From Candidatus Edwardsbacteria bacterium (GTDB taxonomy: Bacteria > Edwardsbacteria > AC1 > EtOH8), in NCBI GenBank assembly GCA_031082425.1, contig JAVHLB010000016.1:1-30869 (forward strand): 30,869 nucleotides of DNA, in the 5' to 3' direction. The notes beneath the pieces were generated by a model. That model searched no databases, had not been told where the DNA came from, and was given only the letters and a program-made list of their open reading frames with translations. Of the stretch, positions 10,228 through 16,846 are shown one piece after another. The first letter of the stretch is position 1, and every line of letters starts with the position of its first letter. A program made the position numbers and the translations under genes.

Positions 10228-11169
10228 TTACTTCTTCAGCGCTTCCATCGTCTCCGCCAAGGTCTTGCTGTCCTCCACGTTCAGCACGTTGACCTCGGGC
10301 GCGATCCGCTTGATCAAACCTTTCAGCACCCGGCCGGGGCCGCACTCTATCATAGTGGTCACGCCCAGCTCGGACATCTTTTTAACGGACTCCTCCCAGC
10401 GCACCGGCTTCTTCACCTGCTCTATCAGCAGTTCCTTGATGGTGGCCGGGCTGTGGACCGGCTCGGCCGAAACATTGGCTATCACCGGGCAGGCCGGCTC
10501 TTTGATCGTGATCTGGTTCAGCGCCCGCCTCATCCCGTATTGGGCGATGTCCATCAGCTCCGAGTGGAAGGCGCCTGAGACCTCCAGCTGGACGGCCCGC
10601 TTGGCCCCCTTGGCCTTGGCCAGCTCCATGGCCTTCTCTATGGCCCTGACCTCGCCGGAGATCACCGTCTGCTCGGCCGAGTTGAAATTGGCGGCCTCCA
10701 CGATGCCGGCCTCCCGGGCCTGGTGGCAGATATTTTCCACCTCCCTGGGCTCCAGACCGATGATGGCCGCCATGGTGCCGGGCTGGATGTCGCCGGAGAT
10801 GGCCATCAGCGAACCGCGGATGCGTACTAATCTGACTGCGTCCTCAAAGGCTACGGCCCCGGCCGCCACCAAAGCGGAATACTCGCCCAGGCTGTGCCCG
10901 GCGGTGTAATCGAACTTGATGCCATCCTTCTCCATCAGCCTGAAGGCGGCGATGGAGTGGATCAGGATGGCCGGCTGGGCGTTGTGGGTCATTCGCAGTT
11001 CGGCCGGGGTGCTCTCGAAGCAGATCTTGGTGATGTCGAACTTCAGGGCCTCGTTGGCCTTCTCGTAGGTCTCCTTGGCCATGGGATGGTTGTCGTACAG
11101 GTCCTTTCCCATGCCCACATACTGGGCGCCCTGTCCGGGGAATATAAAAGCTAATTTTGACATATTCAT
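10228..11169 (-). CDS. fabD: Malonyl-CoA:ACP acyltransferase
   Basis: FabD moves malonyl groups from CoA to ACP to feed chain elongation. The protein starts with the family's FIFPGQGAQYVGMG and carries the nucleophile Ser in GHSLGEYSAL (residue 91 from the second Met), the conserved Arg in VRIRGSLM (116) and the catalytic His in GAFHSELM (200). At 313 residues its length is typical. Two ATGs are possible (11169 and 11163); AAGGA lies just upstream and sits 4 or 10 bases from them. A 153-bp gap with degenerate repeats separates it from fabH. Confidence 0.97.
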   Translation of the reverse strand: MNMSKLAFIFPGQGAQYVGMGKDLYDNHPMAKETYEKANEALKFDITKICFESTPAELRMTHNAQPAILIHSIAAFRLMEKDGIKFDYTAGHSLGEYSALVAAGAVAFEDAVRLVRIRGSLMAISGDIQPGTMAAIIGLEPREVENICHQAREAGIVEAANFNSAEQTVISGEVRAIEKAMELAKAKGAKRAVQLEVSGAFHSELMDIAQYGMRRALNQITIKEPACPVIANVSAEPVHSPATIKELLIEQVKKPVRWEESVKKMSELGVTTMIECGPGRVLKGLIKRIAPEVNVLNVEDSKTLAETMEALKK

Positions 11170-11185
11170 TAATTCCTTTTAAATT

Positions 11186-11205
11186 GGACACAGATTTACG
11201 CGGAT
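11186..11205. repeat. Fragment of a dispersed intergenic repeat (GGACACAGATTTACGCGGAT)
   Basis: This 20-bp segment matches the ACACAGATTTACGC-type repeat that I recall from intergenic DNA of many environmental bacteria. It lies in the fabH-fabD gap, just before the fabD ribosome-binding site. No second copy is seen in the window. Confidence 0.4.
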
Positions 11206-11232
11206 ATTGATGATTCTCTTTATAACAAAATT

Positions 11233-11276
11233 GGATTGCTTCGTCAGTCCCGCAACGATGCCTCCTCACAATGACC
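11233..11276. repeat. Degenerate GGATTGCTTCGTC...CACAATGACC repeat
   Basis: The two ends match the widespread 'GGATTGCTTCGTC ... CGCAATGAC' intergenic repeat, while the middle is diverged. It lies in the fabH-fabD gap next to a second repeat fragment (11186-11205). The gap is probably an accumulation site for such elements rather than a regulatory region. Confidence 0.45.
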
Positions 11277-11322
11277 GGCCTTCTATATTCCTAATTCTAT
11301 ATTCAATATTCTTTATAAAAGC

Positions 11323-12303
11323 CTACCATCTGATCAGCACCGCTCCCCAGGTGAAACCGGCCCCGAAGGCCACCAGCATCACCAGGTCGCCCTTTTTGAT
11401 CCGGCCCTCCCGCACCGCCTCGTCCAATGCGATGGGAATGGAGGCCGCCGAAGTGTTGCCGTATTTCTGAATGTTGACATAGACCGTATCCGCTCCGGCC
11501 CCCAGCCGCTCGGCGATGGCCTCGATGATGCGGATGTTGGCCTGGTGCGGGATCAGCAGATTCAGCTGGTCCTTGGTGACCCCGGCGCTCTCCATGGCCT
11601 TCATGGACGCTTCCAGCATGTTGCGGACGGCATGGGGAAACACCTTGTTGCCGGCCATCTTTACCACGTGCATTTTCTCATCCACCGTTTGGTGGCTGGC
11701 CGGATTGAGCGAGCCTCCGCCGGGCATGTAAAGCAGGTCTCCCAGGTTGCCGTCGGCCCCCAGGTAGGTTCCCAGGATCCCCCGGTCTTCGTCCACCGCC
11801 CCCAGCACCGCCGCCCCGGCCCCGTCCCCGAACAGCACGCAGGTGCCGCGGTCGGTCCAGTCGGTGATCTTGGTCAGTTCCTCGGCCCCGATCACCAGTA
11901 TCTTTCTTCTGGGGTCGGCCGTTATCAGGGAGCGGGCCAGCTCCAGCCCGTAGATGAACCCGGTGCAGCCGGCCGCCAGATCGAACGCCGCGGCCTGCTT
12001 GGCGCCCAGGGCAGCCTGGACCAGGCAGGCGGTGGAGGGAAACATCATGTCGGGGGTGATGGTCCCGATGATGATAAAATCCAGCTCCTCGGGTTTCATT
12101 TTGGCCGCTTCCAGCGCCCGCCGGGCCGCCTCGATGCATAATTTCGAGGTGGGCGTTTTCTCATCCGAGACATGCCGTTCCTTTATGCCGCTGCGCTGGG
12201 TTATCCACTCATCGGTGGTTTCGACGATCTTCTCCAGGTCGGCGTTGGTCAATATCTTCTCGGGGACGAAATGCCCGGTCCCCAGAATGGCCGCATATTT
12301 CAT
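11323..12303 (-). CDS. fabH: 3-oxoacyl-ACP synthase III
   Basis: FabH begins fatty acid synthesis by condensing an acyl-CoA primer with malonyl-ACP. The 326 residues include the nucleophile C113 (LAAGCTGFIYG), H253 (IPHQANIRI) and N283 (YGNTSAAS), and the N-terminal TDEWITQRSGI segment. The start at ATG 12303 overlaps the plsX stop by 4 bases (ATGA), and AAGGAAG lies inside the plsX end, so the two are translationally coupled. Whether the primer is acetyl-CoA or branched-chain cannot be told from the sequence. Confidence 0.97.
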   Translation of the reverse strand: MKYAAILGTGHFVPEKILTNADLEKIVETTDEWITQRSGIKERHVSDEKTPTSKLCIEAARRALEAAKMKPEELDFIIIGTITPDMMFPSTACLVQAALGAKQAAAFDLAAGCTGFIYGLELARSLITADPRRKILVIGAEELTKITDWTDRGTCVLFGDGAGAAVLGAVDEDRGILGTYLGADGNLGDLLYMPGGGSLNPASHQTVDEKMHVVKMAGNKVFPHAVRNMLEASMKAMESAGVTKDQLNLLIPHQANIRIIEAIAERLGAGADTVYVNIQKYGNTSAASIPIALDEAVREGRIKKGDLVMLVAFGAGFTWGAVLIRW

Positions 12304-13490
12304 TTTTTAACTTCCTTTGCATAATTGGAAAGTTGGTGCTTGATATGGTCGTTCACCCGGTGGGAGACGCAGCGGTGGGCCACCAGAACGGCGTTCTTGA
12401 TGGCCTTGGCGGTGGAACGGCCGTGGCAGATGATGCACACCCCGTTGACCCCCAGCAGCGGGGCCCCTCCGTATTCCTCGTAATCCAGGTCCTTGGCAAA
12501 TTTCCTCAGGGCGGGCTTCAACAGCAGGGCCCCGATCTTGCCGAAGATATTGGTATAGACGTAGCGCTTGATGGAGCCGTAGAACATCCGGACCACGCTC
12601 TCGGCGAATTTCAGGATGACATTGCCCACGAACCCGTCGCAGACCACCACGTCGGCGGTGCCCTTGAGGATGTCCTTGCCCTCGATGTTGCCGATGAAGT
12701 TCAATCCGCTGTCCGCCAGCAGCAGGTGGGATTTTTGAGTCAGCTCATCGCCCTTGGTGGACTCCTCGCCCACCGAAAGCAGCCCCACCTTGGGATCGGG
12801 CTTCTCGAAGACGTAATGGGCGAACGACGAACCCATCATGCCGAACTGCAGCAGATAGTGGGGTTTGCAGTCGGGGTTGGCCCCGGCATCCACCACGATG
12901 CAGCCTCCCAGCTCAGTGGGCATGAAGGTGGCGATGGCCGGGCGGGAGACCCCCTCGATCCGCCCCAGTTCAAAAAGCGAGGCGCCCATCACCGCTCCGG
13001 TGTTCCCGGCCGATATGAAACCCTCGGCCTCCCCCTTCTTCTGCAGGCGCAGGCCGACCGAGATGGAGGAATCGCGCTTGCTGCGCAGGGCTTCGGTGGG
13101 GGTTTCGTGCATACCTATGCTCTGGGAGGCATGCACCAGCTTGACCCCGTATTTCTCCAGATCCTCCTCCTGGTATTCCTTTTCTCCGATGCCAGCGGCC
13201 AGCTCGGTCTTGATGGCCACCGTATCGCCTACCAGTATCACCTGGAATTTGCCCCGGCCGATCCTGGCGGCCTCGATGGCCCCCAGGATGTTGGGCACCA
13301 CCCCGTTGTCGCCGCCCATGGCATCCACCACGATCCTGACCGGACCGTCATAACCTCCATCCGGCAGGTTCTCCAGCCCCAGCTTTCCTCCGGTGGTTAT
13401 CTCCTTGGCCTTTTTGCCGCGGTTCCGTTTGTCTGGGGAATGCCCGGCATCCGCCGGCCTGGCCCCGGTATTTTTAGCCTTGGGTGCCAT
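12300..13490 (-). CDS. plsX: Phosphate acyltransferase, with N-terminal extension
   Basis: PlsX makes acyl-phosphate from acyl-ACP, the donor for PlsY in phospholipid synthesis. The family core begins at VRIVVDAMGGD (51-61), and the C-terminal part has the typical CDGFVGNVILKFAES and GAPLLGVNG segments. The family usually begins at this VDAMGGD motif. Here about 50 extra residues precede it, rich in Lys, Arg and Gly (KRNRGKKAKE). No in-frame ATG lies between 13490 and the core, and no ribosome-binding site precedes 13490. The extension may be real, or translation may start at an unusual codon downstream. It follows rpmF by 17 bp. Confidence 0.95.
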   Translation of the reverse strand: MAPKAKNTGARPADAGHSPDKRNRGKKAKEITTGGKLGLENLPDGGYDGPVRIVVDAMGGDNGVVPNILGAIEAARIGRGKFQVILVGDTVAIKTELAAGIGEKEYQEEDLEKYGVKLVHASQSIGMHETPTEALRSKRDSSISVGLRLQKKGEAEGFISAGNTGAVMGASLFELGRIEGVSRPAIATFMPTELGGCIVVDAGANPDCKPHYLLQFGMMGSSFAHYVFEKPDPKVGLLSVGEESTKGDELTQKSHLLLADSGLNFIGNIEGKDILKGTADVVVCDGFVGNVILKFAESVVRMFYGSIKRYVYTNIFGKIGALLLKPALRKFAKDLDYEEYGGAPLLGVNGVCIICHGRSTAKAIKNAVLVAHRCVSHRVNDHIKHQLSNYAKEVKK

Positions 13491-13507
13491 TTTATTTTAA
13501 TAAAAAA

Positions 13508-13690
13508 TTAAACTTCTTTGATGCTGACGATCTCCCGGCCCCCGTAATATCCGCAGTAGGGGCAGGCCCGGTGGGGCATCCGCGACTGGTGGCAGTGGGA
13601 GCACTTCACCAGGTTGGGGGCGGTCAGCTTCCAGTTGGCCCGGCGTTTCCCGGTGCGCGAATTGGAATGTTTTCTCTTGGGGACTGGCAT
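13508..13690 (-). CDS. rpmF: 50S ribosomal protein L32
   Basis: The 60-residue basic protein begins MPVPKRKHSNSRTGKRRANW, the typical L32 start. It carries a zinc-ribbon with two CxxC pairs (CSHC and CPYC) about 14 residues apart. The start at ATG 13690 is well supported by AGGAGG upstream. L32 next to plsX is a widely conserved pairing of translation with lipid synthesis. The yceD (DUF177) gene that usually precedes rpmF is not here. Confidence 0.97.
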   Translation of the reverse strand: MPVPKRKHSNSRTGKRRANWKLTAPNLVKCSHCHQSRMPHRACPYCGYYGGREIVSIKEV

Positions 13691-13761
13691 GTTGGTTTCC
13701 TCCTAATGTCATTATGTGATGGTTATTTTTACGGTATGGGATATCTGCAAAAGTATTTTTA

Positions 13762-13845
13762 ACCACGGAAACACTGAATCTTCGGAATAATACTAATGGA
13801 CAAGATGGGGTTTAAGGTTTTTGAATAGTACCGTGTCTCAGTGGT
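13762..13845. repeat. Degenerate inverted repeat upstream of rpmF
   Basis: Two 16-bp arms (13762-13777 and 13830-13845) match at 12 of 16 positions in inverted orientation. The sequence recalls the ACCACGGAAACACTGA-type dispersed repeat. It occupies the ddl-rpmF gap. I could not define a convincing promoter for rpmF in this gap. Confidence 0.45.
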
Positions 13846-13875
13846 ATGTCTCGCAAAGGACTTGTTGTCTGTAAT

Positions 13876-14832
13876 TTAGATTTTTGCGCTGGCTAGGATC
13901 GTCAGCACCACCTCATCATAGCTCAGACCGGCCACCTTGGCCTCGGCCGGAAGGTCGGACAGGTCGGTCATCCCCGGCAGGGTGTTAACCTCCAAAATGT
14001 ACGGGGTCCCAGCCCGGTCCACTATGGCATCCACCCGGGACCAGCCGTGACAGCCCAACGTATGATGGGCGGCCAAAGCCGTCTCCTGGGCCCGGCGGTA
14101 AAGGCTGCCTGGCAGGCGGGCCGGTATGATGAACTCGGTCATCCCCTTGGTGTATTTGGCCTGGAAATCGTAGAATTCGTTTTTGGGAACCAGCTCCAGG
14201 ATCGGCAGGGCTTTGGCTTTTTGGCCGTTGCCCAGAATGCCGGTGGTGATATTCATGCCCGATATGAACCGCTCGGCGATCAACCCGCCGTACTTGCGGT
14301 GCAGCTTCTTGAAACCCGACACAGCCTCCCGGTGGTTCTTGACGATGGAAACCCCGATGGAAGAGCCCTCCTCCAGCGGCTTTATTATCAGCGGCAGTCC
14401 CAGTTCCTCCTGGGCCTGTTGGGCGGCCCGGGCCGGGTCGTCGCCCCGATCGATCCATAAAAATTCCGGGGTGGGGATCCCCTGCTCCTTGAATATTTTT
14501 TTGCTGTAGCCCTTGTGCATGGCCAGGGCCGAAGCCAGCACCCCCGACCCGGTGTAGGGAATGTCCATCATCTCCAGAAGCCCCTGAATGGTGCCATCCT
14601 CGCCGTACCGGCCGTGCAGGATGATGAAAGCCAGCTCTATCTTTTGGGCCGCCAGCTTTTTGGCCACATCGGTTCCCACATCGATGCCCACCGCTTTGAA
14701 TCCCTGCCGTTTCAGGGATGCCAGAACATTCCTGCCGGAGCGCAGGGACACCTCCCGTTCCCCGGAACGCCCGCCCATCAGGACCCCGATCTTTTTATCG
14801 GCGATTTTTTTCTTGATGCTGCCAGCAGGCAT
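13876..14832 (-). CDS. ddl: D-alanine--D-alanine ligase
   Basis: Ddl makes the D-Ala-D-Ala dipeptide for peptidoglycan. The 318-residue ATP-grasp protein has the GVLMGGRSGEREVSLRSG N-terminus (with E26), HGRYGEDGTIQGLLE, EEGSSIGVSIV (S157/S158), Y221 in YDFQAKY and the metal/ATP segment LEVNTLPGMTD with N283. A YDFQAKY rather than Phe-type motif fits a D-Ala enzyme over D-lactate variants. The segment that commonly reads GxE(L/F)T is GMNIT here. The start at ATG 14832 has AAGG upstream and lies 2 bases after the pdxJ stop, so the two form an operon. Confidence 0.96.
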   Translation of the reverse strand: MPAGSIKKKIADKKIGVLMGGRSGEREVSLRSGRNVLASLKRQGFKAVGIDVGTDVAKKLAAQKIELAFIILHGRYGEDGTIQGLLEMMDIPYTGSGVLASALAMHKGYSKKIFKEQGIPTPEFLWIDRGDDPARAAQQAQEELGLPLIIKPLEEGSSIGVSIVKNHREAVSGFKKLHRKYGGLIAERFISGMNITTGILGNGQKAKALPILELVPKNEFYDFQAKYTKGMTEFIIPARLPGSLYRRAQETALAAHHTLGCHGWSRVDAIVDRAGTPYILEVNTLPGMTDLSDLPAEAKVAGLSYDEVVLTILASAKI

Positions 14833-14834
14833 GG

Positions 14835-15554
14835 CTACCTTTCCAAAAGCGCTTTCATGTCGCGAACCGCCCTATCCAGACCCACCAGCACCGCTTGGGC
14901 GATGATGGCATGCCCGATGTTCAGTTCGGTTATCTGGGGAATTCCGACCACGGGAAGCAGATTAAAATAATCAAGCCCGTGCCCGGCGTGCACTTTCAGA
15001 CCCAGTTTTTGGGCCAGCTTGGCGGCCTGGGCCACCCGGGCGGCCTCCTTTTGCATCCCATCCACCCGGGCCTGGGAAAAAGCGTTGGTGTTGATCTCTA
15101 TGGCATCGGCCCCCAGTTTTCGGGCCAGTTTGACCTGTTTGTCGTCCGGCTCGATGAAGCAGGTCACCGATATCCCGGCCGCCTTCAGCTGTCTGGCGGC
15201 CCGGGCCACCCGGTCCCCGGCCTTTTGCAGGTCCAGCCCCCCCTGGGTGGTTATCTCGCCTGGTTTCTCAGGCACCAGGCACACCGCATCGGGCTTGATA
15301 TCGGTCATCAAGGCAACCATTTCGTCATCGGCCGCCAATTCCACGTTGAGATGGGTGTTGACCGTCTGGCGAAGCAGCTGGACGTCCCGGTCCTGGATAT
15401 GGCGGCGGTCGGAGCGCAGATGCACCGTTATGCCGTCGGCCCCGGCCAGGGTGGCCACGGCCGCGGCCCACACCGGGTCCGGCTGAAGGGACCTTCTGGC
15501 CTGCCTCAGGGTGGCCACATGATCGATATTTACGCCCAGTCTTATTCTTTCCAT
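14835..15554 (-). CDS. pdxJ: Pyridoxine 5'-phosphate synthase
   Basis: PdxJ closes the pyridine ring in DXP-dependent vitamin B6 synthesis, using 3-amino-2-oxopropyl phosphate and deoxyxylulose phosphate. The 239-residue TIM barrel starts MERIRLGVNIDHVATLRQAR and has the active-site H45 (TVHLR), E72 (LNVELAA) and H192 (HAGHGLDY), matching E. coli H45, E72 and H193. ATG 15554 is preferred over a TTG 9 bases upstream. No strong ribosome-binding site is visible. It lies directly before ddl. Confidence 0.96.
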   Translation of the reverse strand: MERIRLGVNIDHVATLRQARRSLQPDPVWAAAVATLAGADGITVHLRSDRRHIQDRDVQLLRQTVNTHLNVELAADDEMVALMTDIKPDAVCLVPEKPGEITTQGGLDLQKAGDRVARAARQLKAAGISVTCFIEPDDKQVKLARKLGADAIEINTNAFSQARVDGMQKEAARVAQAAKLAQKLGLKVHAGHGLDYFNLLPVVGIPQITELNIGHAIIAQAVLVGLDRAVRDMKALLER

Positions 15555-15566
15555 ACCCAACAATAA

Positions 15567-15616
15567 ACCACGGTAGGAGCCTTTGCAGATTTTTACTGCA
15601 TCCGCTAGACCGTGGT
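15567..15616. repeat. Two-level palindrome upstream of pdxJ
   Basis: Outer arms ACCACGGT/ACCGTGGT (15567-15574 with 15609-15616) enclose an inner TGCAG/CTGCA hairpin (15584-15588 with 15596-15600). On the minus strand the hairpin is followed by TTTATTGTT. It could act as a weak terminator or attenuator between the small membrane protein gene and pdxJ, or be a repeat remnant related to the element at 13762-13845. Confidence 0.5.
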
Positions 15617-15637
15617 CCTAAATTTTATTATATTGAA

Positions 15638-15931
15638 TTATTTCTTTATGATCGCGATCGGGATCACCACGCAGTATCCCAGCACCAGCAGCACCGGGGC
15701 CGCGTTCATGGTAAGCCATCCGTTGATCCCGCCCTTAAAGGGGTGAACGAACGGGAAACCGCCGCCAAATGTGGGACTGGAAAGGAACAGGAAGCCCAAC
15801 AGGATCAGCCCGGCAGCAGCGGCGAACAAAACATAATTTACCCTGGTAAAGCCGATGGGGGTCTCCGGGGCGGATTCCTTGCTGACCGCCTCATATTTGG
15901 CGGCTGGCCGCCTATCAGTTTTTTTTGCCAT
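15638..15931 (-). CDS. Small two-helix membrane protein (DUF3098-like)
   Basis: The 97-residue product has a polar, basic N-terminus (to about 30), a helix at 32-51, a short Gly/Phe/Pro-rich loop and a second helix at 75-94 with PVLLVLGYCVVIPIAI. The pattern, with NYVLFAAAAGLILLGFLF followed by AP(V/I)LLVLGY, resembles DUF3098 proteins known from Bacteroidetes and relatives. Its function is unknown. The start at ATG 15931 has AAAGGA upstream and a near-perfect promoter (15955-15983). It is the first gene of the run leading into pdxJ. An A8 run covers codons 2-5 and could cause slippage. Confidence 0.85.
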   Translation of the reverse strand: MAKKTDRRPAAKYEAVSKESAPETPIGFTRVNYVLFAAAAGLILLGFLFLSSPTFGGGFPFVHPFKGGINGWLTMNAAPVLLVLGYCVVIPIAIIKK

Positions 15932-15954
15932 AATATCCTTTAATCAGATTGGTA

Positions 15955-15983
15955 AGTATACAAATTTTAAGGCCTTTTGTCAA
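15955..15983 (-). promoter_or_regulatory. Consensus sigma70 promoter at the head of the pdxJ/fab cluster
   Basis: On the minus strand: TTGACA (15978-15983), a 17-bp spacer and TATACT (15955-15960). The start is predicted near 15948, a short distance before ATG 15931. It has the same hexamers and spacing as the uvrA promoter. Confidence 0.7.
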
Positions 15984-16040
15984 GAGATAAGGCTTCGGTT
16001 TATAGAAGCCGAACCAGGAAGCAAGAAGGCTGTTTACTTG

Positions 16041-16069
16041 TTGAGGTATCTTTCCGGTGAGTTTAAAAT
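16041..16069 (+). promoter_or_regulatory. Predicted promoter for the sensor-domain gene
   Basis: TTGAGG (16041-16046), a 17-bp spacer and TAAAAT (16064-16069), about 65 bp before ATG 16134. It points away from the promoter at 15955-15983, so this gap is divergent. A small hairpin (15991-15996 with 16005-16010) lies between them. Confidence 0.45.
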
Positions 16070-16133
16070 AATATGTAACTTTTAGCCCGGCAATCCGTAA
16101 TTTAAGGTGAATAGCAACAAAAAGGAGACCATC

Positions 16134-16775
16134 ATGAAGGACCTGTCAACGGGCCTGAAAAACATCCTGGGCGTCGGTTTGAAGCCCGGTTCGTATCTGA
16201 ATATCCTGTACCTCTTGCTGGCCTTCCCCCTGGGGATCTTCTATTTTGTATATCTGATCACCGGATTCTCCATCGGCCTGGGCCTGCTATACTTATTTAT
16301 CGGCCTGCCATTCCTGCTGCTGACCATGTTCTCCTGGAGGATCTTTGCCCGGTTTGAGGGGTTTCAGGCCAGATGGCTTTTAAAAGCGGCCGTCCAGGCC
16401 GACCGGCCGCTTAGGTGGACCGAAGCCAACGGCTTCTGGAATTGGATCATCTCCCGGCTCTCCAGCAAATATACCTGGAAGGGGTTGGTTTACCTTTTAT
16501 TGAAGGCACCGTTAGGCGTTGCCTCCTTTATTGTTACCTTCACCCTGGCCGGCGTTTCCGGAGTTCTGATAATCGCTCCGTTCATATACAGATTCGTGGA
16601 TTATGAACTGCCCTGGGGAGCCATCAGCACCATGCCTCAGGCCTTAAGTTTGACCGCCATCGGACTGGTTTTGGGTCTGTTTTCACTTCACCTATTCAAT
16701 GGCCTGGCTGCCGTATTCAGATGGCTTTCCAAAAGTCTGTTAAATTCCGGACAAAGACTGGCTGTTGCGGAGTAA
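16134..16775 (+). CDS. Stand-alone 'putative sensor' domain membrane protein
   Basis: ATG 16134 is chosen because AAAGGAG (16121-16127) precedes it. The 213-residue product is almost all membrane: two hydrophobic helical hairpins at about 21-70 and 117-165, then a helix near 173-198. The two halves look like an internal duplication, each with YLLL-x-x-PLG followed by Gly/Leu-rich helices. This pattern matches the putative sensor domain (PF13796) that usually sits at the N-terminus of histidine kinases. Here no kinase, HAMP or output domain follows, and a terminator closes the gene at once. The ligand and role are unknown. It is monocistronic. Confidence 0.85.
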   Translation: MKDLSTGLKNILGVGLKPGSYLNILYLLLAFPLGIFYFVYLITGFSIGLGLLYLFIGLPFLLLTMFSWRIFARFEGFQARWLLKAAVQADRPLRWTEANGFWNWIISRLSSKYTWKGLVYLLLKAPLGVASFIVTFTLAGVSGVLIIAPFIYRFVDYELPWGAISTMPQALSLTAIGLVLGLFSLHLFNGLAAVFRWLSKSLLNSGQRLAVAE

Positions 16776-16792
16776 TGTTCCGCCATGTTATC

Positions 16793-16823
16793 AAAGCCCC
16801 GATGATTAACTCATCGGGGCTTT
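16793..16823. terminator. Rho-independent terminator between convergent genes
   Basis: A perfect 13-bp stem (16793-16805 with 16811-16823) with a 5-nt loop is followed by TTTTCTGTTGT on the plus strand. It terminates the sensor-domain gene and, because it is nearly symmetric, may also stop the convergent gene ending at 16847. Confidence 0.88.
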
Positions 16824-16846
16824 TCTGTTGTCCGGTTTACAATGTA

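Noticed and set aside
12333..13511. A 392-codon plus-strand open frame over plsX
   Set aside because: It is a shadow of the codon bias of plsX: no domain, a His/Gly/Asp-rich pseudo-protein and no ribosome-binding site.
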